From Euptelea pleiosperma (lineage: Eukaryota > Streptophyta > Magnoliopsida > Ranunculales > Eupteleaceae): a stretch of 64,000 bases of DNA. Numbering within the stretch: position 1 is the stretch's first letter; the number at the start of each line of letters is the position of its first letter. The notes under the pieces are model-generated. The model made no database searches. It saw only the letters and a list, made by a program, of their open reading frames with translations, and was not told the DNA's origin. The stretch lies in contig CM068543.1 in NCBI GenBank assembly GCA_035048495.1, forward strand, positions 27,579,751 through 27,643,750, in the 5' to 3' direction. Shown here one piece after another: positions 11,291-22,943 of the stretch. The translations under genes and the position numbers were made by a program.

Positions 11291-12990
11291 TTCTCTTTAA
11301 TCCAATATACCTAGAAGGGGGAGTTGATTAGGTATTTAAAAATGAATTATACCTACACAGTTTTACTAGTCTATCATAGGGGAATAAAATCGCATGCCTT
11401 AGTTGTTTGAGAAAAGATTATCACAACCAACTCAAATTGAATATACCTCCGTGGTATATTTTTTTTTTATCGTTTGGTCTAATCAAGATAGATAGCGGAA
11501 TACAAACAAACAATCATACAAGACAAGAGTTTTTTACGTGAAAACCTTAGTCAAGGAAAAACCACGAGACCACGTACAGACAGAAAGTATCACTAACTGA
11601 AAAGTTAAACGAAACAAAGGTTACATACACAACACCGTTGCAAATACAACTTTTAACCTTAGCCAAGGCCTATTACCGATGCGTCCACGTCCTCTGAATC
11701 AACGCTATGAATCTATGCGCGCCCTTCCAGCCAAGAAGCCTTGTCCGCTTGTTCAGTTTGGTACACCCCAAATCTACTGTCGATCGACTGCTCCGATCTT
11801 AATTCCCAACACTCCCGCCTTTGCAGAAGGTGAAGGATTCACTACACTCTGAACCCTAGGTTGCTCAAAAGGTGTTGAGTCACACTGGCACACTCAGGCT
11901 ACTAGGTCGAATATATAAGTAGAAGACCTAAGCTGAGAGATGGATCAAGCACTTGGCTTTTATCAATAAGAGGAACAAGCTCACAAGATGTGAATGAGAA
12001 ACAAGCTTATTGCTTTTCGAATGGACACTCTAATAAATAAATATTTTCTTCTCTCTCTTGAAAGATAGAGTCACTCTGTGTCTCTCTGTGTGTTTAGAGA
12101 ATGTATAAAAGGGTTGTATTTATAAAATTCGTGACCTTGAGTCCTGTAGGATGTGGGAGAGTGGAACCAAGAATTTCGGATCTAAGAAAGACTGAAATCT
12201 TGCTAAGTCCAATCGATTATACTCTGGGTCCAATCGATTGGATATAAGTGTCCAATTGATTGGCTTCAATAAGTTTCATGTTCCATAGGCTCCAATCGAT
12301 TACACAAGGGTCTCCAATCGATTGGCATCAAATAAGTTTCTATCCCGAAGGCTCCAATCGATTTCACAGAGTCTCCAATCGATTTGGCTTTAAACATGTT
12401 CTGCCTCACAGACTCCAATCGATTACACAGAGTCCTCCAATCAATTGGGCTAAAATATTATTCTGCCTCATAGCTTCCAATCGATTACACAGAGTCCGAT
12501 TGGACAAGTTTCAATCGATCGGACTCTCCCATTAGTCAAAATCTTTGACTCAAACTCGAATTTGTCTAATAACTAGGTTTGACCATTATATTTTATTCAT
12601 TTTAAACCTATTCCTATGGCCACTAAGTCACTTACCTTCCTAATCGAGCATACACGATCTTTAACTGACAAATGGGCAGTTACTAAAATGACTCTTGTCG
12701 TCACCCGTCTGATTCTTACTGTCACTGTCACTGTCTTCTAGTCTTCAAGTGGTCAGCGAAGTATGAGTACCATGACATTTCCACACTACACTGATACTCA
12801 TAGGAACGATTACAATAATGTTTTTATGTCAAATAGAATCTTTGCCAAATTGAATATAAAAATATTTCTTACAACAATATTAATTTTATTATTCTTTTGC
12901 ACAAAAATAATAATTTATTTCAGTACAACAATGCCACAAGTATATTAGATTTAATTTAATTTTCTTCGCTTAAGGTTGCCTATCAGAATT
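11291..12990. mobile_element. probable LTR-retroelement remnant, non-coding
   Basis: A CTAGAAGGGGGAGTTGATTAGG block near 11315 and a TTTTTTACGTGAAAACC block near 11530 are patterns I associate with plant Copia remnants. I find no gag or pol residue pattern. The stretch includes the CCAATCGATT array at 12205-12535. Orientation and ends are unknown. Confidence 0.35.
12205..12535. repeat. array of CCAATCGATT palindromic motifs
   Basis: About 11 copies of CCAATCGATT or one-base variants (CCAATTGATT, CCAATCAATT) occur in 330 bp. They alternate between a form followed by ACACAGAGTC and a form followed by GGC, giving a rough 62-bp dimer period. The 91-codon open frame across it is a by-product of the repeats. 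Confidence 0.8.
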
Positions 12991-13529
12991 TGCATGTTGC
13001 TTGTCTATAGAACGCACATTGCTTATTTGTAAAGTGCACATTGCTCATGGCATGCCTACAAATGGAAGAGAACCTAAAATTTTTGTTGATTACAGTAAGT
13101 TTCAAAAACTAATTTTCAGTTATAGAAATTTTGTTCTTCTTCTATATACCTTAGTCTTAGACTTAAGTTGGTTCTAAACATACTACAAATACATTGTTGT
13201 ATTTTTTGGGTAGTGCCTCACCCTCAAAAGTCACAACATTGCCAAGCGATGCACGTGCATTAATGAGTATGGGTCTGGATGTCCGCCATGCTTGTTTGGT
13301 GCTAGATTCATGGAGAAGATGGCATTAGTTCTTCTTTCTTTTCTCCCTGATCTCATATGTTAGACTTTAGGGGTATTGTTTTCATAGATGGTATGTATGA
13401 GAGCTGAACTTAGTGTCATTCTTTATGTTTGATTTATATTAATATGATTGTATTTAAAATATATCTGAACATATAGGTTTTTGATACATAATTTTTTTTA
13501 ATAATTTTAAAATTTTGAAAAAAAAAATT
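12991..13529. other. unassigned sequence
   Basis: Nothing recognised apart from AT-rich tracts. Confidence 0.4.
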
Positions 13530-13878
13530 GGAATGAACCAAACTTTAGGAATGTCGCCAAACTTTAGGAAACCATTCCTAAACATGAAAAACTATTCATG
13601 TAGGGATGGTTCCAAACCGTTTCTAAAGTTTATCGGAATGGTCCAAAATTGTTCCTAATATAAATGAACCCTAATTTATTTTAACCTTCTAAATTATAAG
13701 AATGGTGATTCGCTCCTTAATTAGGAATAGTTCATAAATAAATGTTCATGTTTCTGATTTGGGAACAGTTCAGGGCCATTCCTAAATTAACAATCAGGAA
13801 TAGTTTTGAACTGTTCCAACCATTCCTGATAGGCTTATGAATAGTTTAAAAACATTTCTAATGCCCTTTTTTGTAGTG
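13530..13878 (-). mobile_element. CACTA-type transposon end
   Basis: The right border reads GCCCTTTTTTGTAGTG, the complement of CACTACAAAAAAGGGC, a standard plant CACTA terminus. Inside it are repeated GGAATGGTT and AACTGTTCC-type motifs on both strands (for example GGAATGGTCC, GGAATAGTTTTGAACTGTTC), typical subterminal repeats. The other terminus is not seen. Confidence 0.7.
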
Positions 13879-14730
13879 AGGATAGTGACACAAACATGTA
13901 TAGAAGTGATGATAAACCTATAGAGAAATTATTATGATGACAAATCTGTTGATATATGATGACAAACATATAGAGATATGGTGATAAATCTATTGAGAAA
14001 TTATGACAAATAGTACTTCGATATTAGTTTATTATACACTTATTTACAAGTTTGTCGTCACTTTAACATATGTTTGTGGTCAAATCTCTAGAAGTTCATT
14101 CATTATATGGATGGTTGCTTTTTTTGTGACTTCTATAATTTCATGGAAGGATGATTGATTTTTTTGGCCACTTGTACAAGTTTGAGGTCTTTTGGGGTTT
14201 AAAACCCTAACCTAAGCACTAGAAATAAAAAAATAAACAACATAGAACAAAGATCATTGACCTTTGTTTGTTATTTGTGGACTTCAAATGCATGTGGCTT
14301 CAAGTAGTTTTGCTCGTAAAGATGCCGAAATAGAAATGATGATAAACATAAACCAACAATGCAAGAAGCGTTAGAGCAAAGTAGTGAAAATGAAGAAGAG
14401 CGAAACAAATATTTTATCGTCACCTCTACTTGGCTACATGATTGTCGTTACTATACACATGTTTGGCGTTACTTCTACCAATGTTCGTCGTCACTTATTC
14501 TTATGACTGTTGTCACTTCTTCAACAGTATATTCTCAATTACTATATGATTGCATCACTTAATTTTGAAGCTATGTTTGTCATCATTATGCACATGTTTT
14601 ACCATCCTTTATGTTTATACTTATCTAGCATTATGTCATTAATTACTACGTGATTGTCGTTACTTATTTATTTGTACACATGTTTGTCATCACTATGCAC
14701 ATAGTCACTGGGGAAAAATGTTTGATCAAT
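13879..14730. repeat. subterminal-repeat-rich DNA transposon remnants
   Basis: The left part (13880-14010) has GTGATGATAAACC and GATGACAAACATATAG repeats in the orientation of the 11037 end. The right part (14390-14730) has TTGTCGTTACTATACACATG and CGTCGTCACTT in the orientation of the 16612 end. This suggests a second nested member of the same group. Confidence 0.45.
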
Positions 14731-15184
14731 CCCACACAATCTTTAAGGAAACGTAGGATTCTTTTTACAGTGTGTATTTGACGATTTGATCGAATCTTAA
14801 GCTTTTGAATTTGATTTTTCTCCTTTGTGCAGATGCTCAGATACCTCCTCCAATGGTGGTGGTGGTGTACCTGTCAAAAATACTCTGATGATCTAGTCAA
14901 TTTGTGTTTGCACCTGACTGATAGAGCACTCAAATGAAGGATGATGAGAAAATTTCTTAGTCGAGATCTCTATTTTCCTAGTTTTGATTCATTTTTTCTT
15001 TGTGGGAGAGAGAGAGAGAGAGTAAGAGAGAGAGAGAGATCCATCCCTTCATTGTACTGGATCCTCTCGTATATATAACTTTCTAATGATTTGTACTCTC
15101 TTTTTCTGTTAGAGAATTATTTCCCTTGCTTACTTCTCATTGGTCAGATCTATTTTAGAGGAATTTTGTCTGACACAATTCCCT
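14731..15184. other. unassigned sequence with (GA)n tract
   Basis: A GA microsatellite lies at about 15006-15040. I see no gene. Confidence 0.5.
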
Positions 15185-15600
15185 TTTTTGTTAGATCTGA
15201 ACCTCACATCATGGTTTTAAAAACAGTCGTTTAAACAATTTTTATGCCCGTTTAAACGGTAACGCCCCAAGCCCGTTTATGTTTAAACACATTTTGATGC
15301 TTTAAATTTAAAGGCCGTTAAAATCGTTTTAATAGTCATTAAATTCTGGAAAATTTTGTAAAAAAAAAAGGCCATTAAATCCATTAAATTCCATTTTTTT
15401 TTTAAATTTTCAAATTTCAAATTTTGAATTTTAGCGCCACTTTTTTCCATTTTTTCCCGTTAAAATTTGTTAACTTCCATTTTTTCCATTTTCCCCTAGC
15501 CATTTCAATCTTTTTTAATGGTAACGCCCCTAGTCCATTAAACCGACCTCCTTTTAACCTTGCCCCACATTTATATATCTCAACTGTTTATATACAACGA
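15185..15600. repeat. repeat rich in AAACGG/CCGTTT blocks
   Basis: GGTTTTAAAAACAGTCG, CCCGTTTAAACGGTAACGCC and later ATGGTAACGCCCC belong to a group also seen near 56160-56360, 58670-58830 and 60640-60850. It looks like a non-autonomous DNA element; its ends were not resolved. Confidence 0.4.
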
Positions 15601-15739
15601 AGTTTCATTTCAGAAGATGGAGGAAGTTTTAATCGAATGGCTAGTTCTCCTGCCATGTGTCATATTTTGTAATGGTAATATCATATTTTAATGAGTTACC
15701 AGTTTGAGAATTTTCTTCATATCCGTTTGTTGTAAAATA

Positions 15740-15990
15740 AGCGTTTGAAGCTTGCCAAGAAAGGTCGTATGCATGACCGATAAGTATGTTGTTGACACTT
15801 GTCGGGAAGGGTTGTATGCTTGACTGACAAGTATGTTGTTGACACTTGCCGGAAGGGTTGTATGCCTGACCGACAACTATGTTGGTGACACTTGACAGGA
15901 AAGGTTGTATGCCTGACCGACAAGTATGTTATTTGAGATTTGTCGAGAAAGATAATTTTATGCCTGATTGACAAGTATGTTTGTTCAATT
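15740..15990 (-). repeat. minisatellite, about 60-bp unit, 4-5 copies
   Basis: Units contain GGGTTGTATGCCTGACCGAC followed by AAGTATGTTGTTGACACTTG. On the minus strand the motif set (CCCGACAAGTG, TTGTCGGTCAGGC) resembles in style the repeats inside the Tat LTRs at 39778-40060, so this may be a fragment of a related LTR. Confidence 0.65.
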
Positions 15991-16319
15991 TGTCCATTAT
16001 ATAGCTCAATATTATAGCTTTGCCCGAAAAAGTCTACATCTCTGTATGCCGATAAGTATAGATATTGAGAAGCTTTATCCGTAATCATTACGGAGAAGAA
16101 GTCGATGAAGTTTGGTTTTTGAAGTAATCCTAAGAACTCAGTATTTTTTATTTCAATCGATAACACGTGTCATTCTCTGTAAAGTCTAACAGGATGAAAA
16201 AAATAGATGGAGGCTTCTTTTAAGTCATGTTGAGTTGTTACTTTATGCTCATCTCGAGATGCTACGTGTCACTCTCCTACCCACTGCTCGCCATTTGATA
16301 TCATGTCAACATCTCATGT

Positions 16320-16612
16320 CCTAAACCACAGTCACTATGCACATCTTTGGCATCTTTTAAACCAATGTTTATCGTCGCTTATTATAGTTTTTATTATCAT
16401 TTCTCTTATAGTATGCAATTACTAAATTGCTGTCACTTCTACTTATAATCATGTTTGTTGTCACTATGCACATGGTCACTATGAACATGTTTGGCATCAC
16501 TTTTACAAATGCTTGTCATCTCTTTATATTTTTTGTCTATCGTAGTATTTCTAATAGTATGTTATCAAATATTACATTATCGTCATTTATGATTTTTTTT
16601 TATTGTGACTCT
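16320..16612. mobile_element. DNA-transposon right end with subterminal repeats
   Basis: This is the reverse complement of the 11037-11290 block, with the same order of ATACTATTAG-like, CATAGTGAC-like and GACGATAA-like motifs, ending ATTGTG. Together they may bracket one 5.6-kb element that has since taken in other insertions. Confidence 0.5.
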
Positions 16613-16809
16613 TGGTCAGAACTAACTTGAGTTTGGAGAACAATTAGTATAGGGAAGTACAATTGTATAGGGAGACATTAGCCTTTAACTTTTCAACTTG
16701 TAGGTTATGGGGCAGCTTGTTAGAGAGAGGGGTAGGGGTAATCTTATAAAAGAATTATCATTTGGTTAAAAAAATGTTCATAGCTTGAAAAAGGGTCGGT
16801 ATTAAGGAA

Positions 16810-19495
16810 TTTGATATTCGCTCAAAAGTTCTTATTTTAAACAATTATCTTTTTAGCGTTATCGCACTTTCCTACATAAAACTGTTTTATTTATCCACTT
16901 TTTTATGTAAGAGTCCCTTCTGTTGCGTAGAATACTCTTTTCTGGACGAAATAATATATTTGCATGTATTAAACACATTTTCGGAAGTCTAGATATAAAG
17001 CCGTTCTGATTAAGTCTCATTACGCGCTTCTTTTGTCATAGGAAACCCGATTGAATAATTTTAGGGATTGTGGGCCCACAACTGACTGTCGGAGTCTTTG
17101 ATCAATGCATAGAGAGTCAGTGGACTTAGACAAGAAGATGTAGGCCAAAGACGGGAAGAGCCAGAGAGTCGGAAAAGCCTGAGAGAAAATTAAGAGAGAA
17201 TGAGAGACAAATCCTCAAAGAAGAGACTAAGGAGATTAAAGCTTACCAACTAACATAAGATGATGACTTGCTCAGTTGGTAAAGCATGTAGAAGACCAAG
17301 TCAAAGACCAGGGTTCAAGACCCCCTGCTAGCATTTTCTCTTTATTTTGTAATATTTTCTCTCTCCTCTCTCTAAACCTCATCCTCTCTCATCTCTCAAA
17401 TCTGAATCATCCGATCCTCTCTACCTTCGCAATCACTCAATCCTACGGCCTACTTTGACAGATCTCCAAACGTCCGATCTGATCATCACCATCATAGTCG
17501 ACCGTCCGATCACCATCAGATCGTCCACTCTATCGCCCGATCATTCGATTATCATTCTTATCTATCCGATCATCCATCGATCAAACGACTTCAAGAGGTG
17601 GTCCACGTTTCACTCATATCTCACCACACTTTCTCAGAAGAGGTAGGGCCAATACCACTTGGCGGATATATATTGGTTGGGTGTGATTGGCATTTATAGA
17701 GGAAAAATGATTTTTGAAAATAAAAGATTTTAAAAACATCCCATGAAAATATTTTTTTGAATTAGAAAGTTGGATCAACATGGTTGGTGAATATATAAAA
17801 GATATTTTGGAAATAAAAGAGTGTTGTTTTAAAATCAAACATTTTTTTAGAAAGAGGGGGTAGTTTTGCATTTTTTTTTGGAAAAAAATGAGCTTTTGTA
17901 AGTTTTGGTCCAGCCAACATAAGGACGGTTTGGGCAATTAACATAATGGAGGGGGAGAAACCCATTTATAAGAGAAACCCTAATCTCTTTAGGAGAAGCT
18001 TGAACCCCATATCTTTTTTTTCGACCTCTCTCACCCCCAAAAGGAGCCGTCACCTCTCTCCCACGGTTTGGAGCTCCACGCCTCTTCCTTCTATCCTCAC
18101 GATCTGACCGCCTTTCTCTTGGAAGATTCTCCCCTTCGTTTTCTCCCAAAAAGAAAAAGAAACGAAAAGATAAAAAGAAAGGAGAAGAAAACTGAAGAGA
18201 AGGAGAAGAAAGGAGGAATGTACCTCCTCTTGCTGCCTTTTTGCAGCACCACCATCACATCGCTTCTCCTTCCACATCCCCACCTGCGTTCCGGCCAGGT
18301 GCACTCCTCCATCCACCACCGAGAAGATGTTCTTCATGCTCTTCAAGATAATGGTATGCCCCTCTCCTCTCTTGATCTTCTTCAAAGCACCACCACCACC
18401 ACAGTTCAGACCTGCAACTCACCAGTTGTTGGTTTGGCCTAAAACTCCTTGCTCTACCACCGTTTGGACCAGTAGCTCCACCTCAAACTTGTTGAAAGTC
18501 GTTCCTCCCATCGCCTCCATTGCTGGTGTGCACCTGCAACACTTGCAGGCCGTACGTCCCTCTCCACTGGTTGCATCAAGCAACCTCTTCCCCAAGAGAG
18601 AATGACTGCTGCAAGCCAACGCTTCACCATGATCAACTCCGATTGTACCACGCACTGCCAAGCACCACTGTCCTTTCCTCTCTTGAATGGTTGAGAAAAG
18701 TCCACCCAAATGAACCACTGCTCTTCTTGATGGGATCTCAGTTAACATAGCTGCAACCATCACTATAGTAGCGTGATAAGATGCCATTTCTCTCCACAAC
18801 GCAATGCTGATTTGCAACTATGACCTGGACTTCATTCTTATCACAGCCACATGCTTCTCTTGAAGCCTCTCATGGCCGGTAACCTGGTGCACCTCAGTCT
18901 TCCTCCACCACTGTGGAGAACCTGCACTTCTAGTGGGCTCTTCCTCACCACACCGCCATGTCTAACCCCTTGAGTGATGGCTGAGCCATGGCTTCACCAT
19001 CTCTATCATTCGCACTCTGAGCATCACCTTCGTCTCTGGCCAATCATCCAAGGTAAGTTCTCCAATGGTGAGTGATTTTTTCTCTCTCTAGGATTTCACA
19101 TCGCTTCTTTCTCTCTCTAAGTTTAAAAACTTATCTTTTTCTCTCTCTAATTCTATTGTGCTTTATAGAATAACATTTTGATGGCTTTCTAGGTTAATTT
19201 CGTTGTTTGAATTTAGTTTAATGTTGTAAGAACTTTTTATTAATTCATAGAGTTGTGATTATTCATTTCTCAATTTTATTTGTCTTAGTGTTCTTAGTTC
19301 TTGTGATAGTTTCTCTCTCTAAAAATCACCAAAGCATGTTTTAAAATCACATCGATCCACCGTTCTCACATCTCCGCAATTTCTGTGAAAAATTAGTTAT
19401 TTCATGCTCTTAATTGTGCTAACGTGGCTGATTCGAGTGCGGATGATATCCGACATACTTCCACTATGCAAAGAATTGGGTATTTTGTAGGATAA
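16810..19495 (+). mobile_element. family A long repeat, copy 1
   Basis: This interval matches 36546-39320 in inverted orientation along most of its length. Shared landmarks are CTCATTACGCGCTTCTTTTG, AGGGATTGTGGGCCCACAA, the tRNA-like segment, CT-rich stretches, CTCTCTAA leader-like sequence and GTGCGGATGATATCCGACA at the end. A TATA-like TTTATAAGAGAAACCC lies near 17968. All visible copies end near TTTTTGCAG or TTTTGTAG. The open frames within it, such as those around 18070-18820, overlap on both strands and show no domain. It could be a solo long LTR or another large non-coding retroelement; no target duplication confirms either. Confidence 0.6.
17262..17332 (+). repeat. tRNA-like (pol III promoter-like) segment
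   Basis: GCTCAGTTGGTAAAGC matches a tRNA D-arm/A box, and GGGTTCAAGACCC matches a T-arm/B box 40 bases downstream. The anticodon arm does not fold and the acceptor stem is poor, so it is not a working tRNA gene. The same segment sits at the equivalent place in family A copy 2 (38829-38900, minus). Confidence 0.6.
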
Positions 19496-19630
19496 AAGTC
19501 TCAGATCAAAATTACAAATGTGTTGAAATTAGGATTTCCGACCCGACAACATGGAAAAACCCTACTTTCAGAACCCCCCTTTTTTTCTGACCCCTCTTGA
19601 GAGTCAGACTCTGGGCCGTGGATTCGAGAA
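19496..19630. other. spacer between family A and foldback MITE
   Basis: No gene seen. Confidence 0.4.
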
Positions 19631-19718
19631 TCCAATGGTGGTTGATAGCACTTAGTTGGCATTCACTTTTTTCATTAAGTGAATGCCAGCTCAGCGATAT
19701 GAACCACCAATATTGGAT
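19631..19718. repeat. small foldback element
   Basis: CCAATGGTGGTTGATAGCAC...TTGGCATTCACTT pairs imperfectly with AAGTGAATGCCAGC...GAACCACCAATATTGG, separated by a few bases, giving a hairpin with arms of about 40 bp. Confidence 0.7.
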
Positions 19719-20189
19719 CAATGAGTTGGTAATCATAGAGCAAGACTGGAAATTAAAACTCGTAATAATGAAGTACTTTATCAAGAAAATGTATGTAACA
19801 GAGAGGAAGGAGATGAGAAATGGTCCTCTTAGAAAGAAGTTAATGTTTTAGCTCAGCAGGTTGGTGTGTGTACTTCTCCTTGTGATAGGTCATAGATTCA
19901 TTTACTCACAGGCAAGTTTCCTTCATATTTCGGTAGGTGCTCATGTATTATGATGTTTTTTCTCACTTTTTTATTCTTCTAAATGTTGGGGACAAGTTTT
20001 TAATGTGGCACAGAGCTTTTCTAATGCAGCCGCGTGATTGGTCACCATGTATACATGATGGGATGGTGGGGTCCACATTCGTAGAAAGAAAATTACCAAA
20101 AAGTACTGTATGCCGACTTCCCATTAAGAAAAGGGTCAGGCTCAACAAACACATAGTTTCACACACAATTTTGGCGTACCCACATGGAA
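19719..20189. other. unassigned sequence
   Basis: Open frames of 84-120 codons overlap on opposite strands without any recognisable domain. Confidence 0.35.
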
Positions 20190-20460
20190 GATAAATCGAT
20201 GGCTGATTTTTGGTGAGGATGATCTCGTCACCATATAAATCACCCCTATAAAAAATCATCCCATTCTGAAATCTAACACCATCAAATGTGGGTTTCAAGT
20301 TAACGGTAAAAAATAGAGAATCCATAATTCTTCAACTTGTAAACCATGCTATGAATATCAGAATGATTTGAATTTTTGTGAGGGTGATCTCCTCATCATA
20401 GAGACCATCCTCAACAAAAATCATCCCATTCCAAAACTTCTAATTTATAGGCCCTCAACG
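20190..20460 (+). repeat. dispersed repeat, inverted copy at 60225-60480
   Basis: Blocks GCTGATTTTTGGTGAGGATG, TTTCAAGTTAACGGT, CAACTTGTAAACC, AGAATGATTTGAATTTTTG and AAAATCATCCCATTCC recur at 60225-60480 in reversed order and orientation. The two halves also partly mirror each other, as in a foldback MITE. Confidence 0.65.
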
Positions 20461-21194
20461 TCCGAGTTTGTGAGGGCATAGACTAAGGAATTCCTCAAGT
20501 CTCGAAAAATATTAGATATAAGTTTTGTGGGGACCAAATGCCCACATCTGGTTGCTTTCAATAAAGATTTTTACAGACTATTTTTACGTATAAATCTACA
20601 AAAAAATGTTTTCTAGATGAACACTTTTTGGCTTACAAATCTTTTTTATAGAAGACTTTTCTGTTGTCACCTGTCACCATGCAGGGCCCTAGTTTAAAAA
20701 GGATTTGGATAAGTAAGACATTCATGCACTTCCGGAAATCTATTGTTGTGGATGGGTGCTAAGCAACCCCGTGTTGTTCCAGATCTAACGGTTATGTTGC
20801 TCAACAATTACCATGCAAGATGCGGCTTACCGTCGTCGTCGTAGTTACTATTAGAGAATATATTGTAATAAAGTGTGAGATACACCATATCATCTTTGGT
20901 AAAGATACAGTGCATCTCGTGCACTTTACTATCATCGTTGGTAAAGTCGTCGTTAAATATTATTAGAGAATATATTGTGATTGGTACAAGATATATGAGC
21001 CATTGATATTCATATGATGAATGGCCGAAACGTCCGTTCGTTTGCTTGATGGAGGTCATTGCCTGTCTGTGAAATCCATTATTGTCGCATCCCACTCATC
21101 TTGGAATCTGTCGGAGCCGATGACCCAATAGATCAAGTCAGTTATGATCTCGATCTAATAAATACAGAATTCTGTATCATAAGTTTGATATGAA
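20461..21194. other. unassigned intergenic sequence
   Basis: No gene recognised; a 95-codon minus-strand open frame (20808-21095) has no domain. Confidence 0.35.
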
Positions 21195-21460
21195 AATCTT
21201 TTAAAACGCCACATGGCAAATTCTTTCTAGCTCATTGACCCATGAATGTTTGGCCCACACATTTGTGGGCCTACACACCAAAGGTCTGTATATGAAACGC
21301 ATGATGAAAAGTGCTCAAATCCTTATCCCATGGCTAGATATAAGAAATCATGCCGATTTTTATGGGTAGGTCCACCAAGGTGTTGTCCAAACATTTATGG
21401 ATCAGTGAACCCGAAGGAACATTTATGGATTAGTGAACCCGAAAGAGTGACATGTGGCAC
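21195..21460. mobile_element. Mutator-like MITE fragment
   Basis: ACATGGCAAATTC, GACCCATGAATGTTTGGCC, GGTCCACCAAGG and a final ACATGTGGCAC follow the family order, diverged. Confidence 0.45.
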
Positions 21461-21726
21461 TTTGATGGATTTCTGATTATAGGAGTGAGTCACAATGAGT
21501 GAACAGAAGAAACATTTTTTGTTCAATCCCGAACAAGGCATGAAATGGGTCTGGTCAGACCCGCATCCCCATACAATAAGAACATCCAAAACCAAATTGT
21601 CTCAAAGTCGTAGAACCCAGGTAGCTTGACTCGACCCGAGTTCAGGTGTCGAATCTACAGATAATGGTATTCTGGATCTGACCCAAGTTCAGTGAGCATG
21701 TCCAAAGTTAATCCGATTCTACACAT
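21461..21726. other. unassigned spacer
   Basis: No feature recognised. Confidence 0.35.
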
Positions 21727-22078
21727 ATCGGGGAGTCAACGGGTCGGTTCTGGTTCTTATCGGTTCGGGTCCTAACGGTTCCGGTTCTCAAAGTGATGGA
21801 ATCGGAACCGATTATGTATTTATGTCGGTTCCGGTTCCGGGTATATTGGGTCCAATCTTGATAAAATAAGAATTTTTACACTATATTTATATATTTGTTC
21901 CGGTTCTTATCGGTTTGGTTCCGGTTCTTATTGGTTTCTATTCCATATTAGAGTATTAGACTACCCAGAACCGGAACCATTATTTAACGGTTTGGTTCCG
22001 GTTTCGTTTCCTTTTTAATCGGTCCCAAAAATGTGGAACAGGAGCGGTGTTTTCACCGGATAAAATTGACACCCCTAA
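21727..22078. mobile_element. hAT-like MITE, GGTTCCGGTT-rich
   Basis: The right end reads AATTGACACCCCTAA and the left end CGGGGAGTCAACGGGTC, an imperfect inverted pair of the AGGGGTGTCAA type. The interior is filled with CGGTTCCGGTTC and its complement. No clean 8-bp duplication was found. Confidence 0.55.
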
Positions 22079-22349
22079 ATTCGGATCTCTCAAACGGGAT
22101 GTTGATGGAATTTAATAATAAAAGCAGGGGCATAATAGGCATTTAAAGGAAAAATGCCTTGGATTCCAAGAAAAAAGAAGGAAGTTTTCGTCCCACAACT
22201 TCTGACTAAAATCTCGGACACCCAGCGAAGTCTGCAAATAATTGTGGAAACTTTATAGACTCAGATTAATGGCATTTTAGTAATTTTACCAAACCAGCAA
22301 ACACGTCGCGCCAATACGTTCTTCGAAACAGTAACAAACATTACTGACA

Positions 22350-22427
22350 CCGTATGCATGTCAAGCATGCATTGGATGGGATAGTCATGCATCATGTATG
22401 TGCATGTCCCAATAGTCATGCATGCCA
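22350..22427. promoter_or_regulatory. cluster of RY (CATGCA) motifs upstream of the CRF gene
   Basis: At least five CATGCA or TGCATG hexamers fall within about 80 bp, including TATGCATG, AGCATGCATT, GTCATGCATC, GTGCATGTC and TCATGCATGCC. They end about 40 bp before the TATA box. RY elements are the known binding sites of plant B3-domain regulators (ABI3/FUS3/LEC2 group). Function here is inferred from position and density. Confidence 0.55.
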
Positions 22428-22464
22428 GCTCACTGCCTCTTCCTTTTTTTTTTTTTTCTCTGTC

Positions 22465-22474
22465 TATTTATAAG
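22465..22474 (+). promoter_or_regulatory. TATA box of the CRF gene
   Basis: TATTTATAAG follows a T-rich tract. Transcription would start near 22495-22505, giving a GA-rich first leader exon that contains no ATG. Confidence 0.65.
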
Positions 22475-22607
22475 CTCTCTAGCTCTTGTTAAAGCATTTG
22501 ACCGCTTAGGAAAGGGTAAAGAACAGAGAGTGAGAGAGAGAGAGAGGTGAGGAGAAAGAGAAACAGAGCAGAGAAACCCAAAAACAAAAAAAATCGAATC
22601 AAACGAG

Positions 22608-22854
22608 GTATTAATTTGGGTTTTTAATGATATTTTTTTTAGATTTTTAATTGTGTTTTATGGAGATTTGTGTCGTCGTTTCGATCTATTTCTTTGTTTT
22701 TTTCTCAAACAAGTCTATATCAAAGTATCTGAAGAAATCGAAAAACAAAAACGAAAATCGATTTTGTGATGATGGGGAGGAAAATCGTGTCCATAGATTT
22801 GTAATCCTCTTGTTTGTTGATTTTGGGGTTGATTTTGGTCTTTGTATGTTTCAG
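22608..22854 (+). other. predicted 5' leader intron 1
   Basis: The donor is GAG|GTATTA (22607/22608) and the acceptor TGTATGTTTCAG|ATTCAG (22854/22855). Removing it leaves a leader with no ATG before 22944. An alternative acceptor AG lies at 22860. This is predicted from splice consensus only. Confidence 0.45.
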
Positions 22855-22943
22855 ATTCAGATTCTTCTACGTTTGCTGTCTTTCTCTGTTAGAAGGAAGA
22901 GGGGATTTTCTGAGAAGAACATTGGAGGAGAAGACGAGGATTT

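Noticed and set aside
12260..12535. 91-codon ORF as a gene
   Set aside because: Its coding look comes from CCAATCGATT repeats, which give SNRFH- and QSIT-type repeats.
17262..17332. Functional tRNA gene
   Set aside because: The anticodon arm and acceptor stem do not pair properly, and the segment is part of a dispersed repeat.
18050..18820. Dense overlapping open frames of 70-130 codons
   Set aside because: They lie inside family A. Frames overlap on both strands, and no domain or conserved start is seen.
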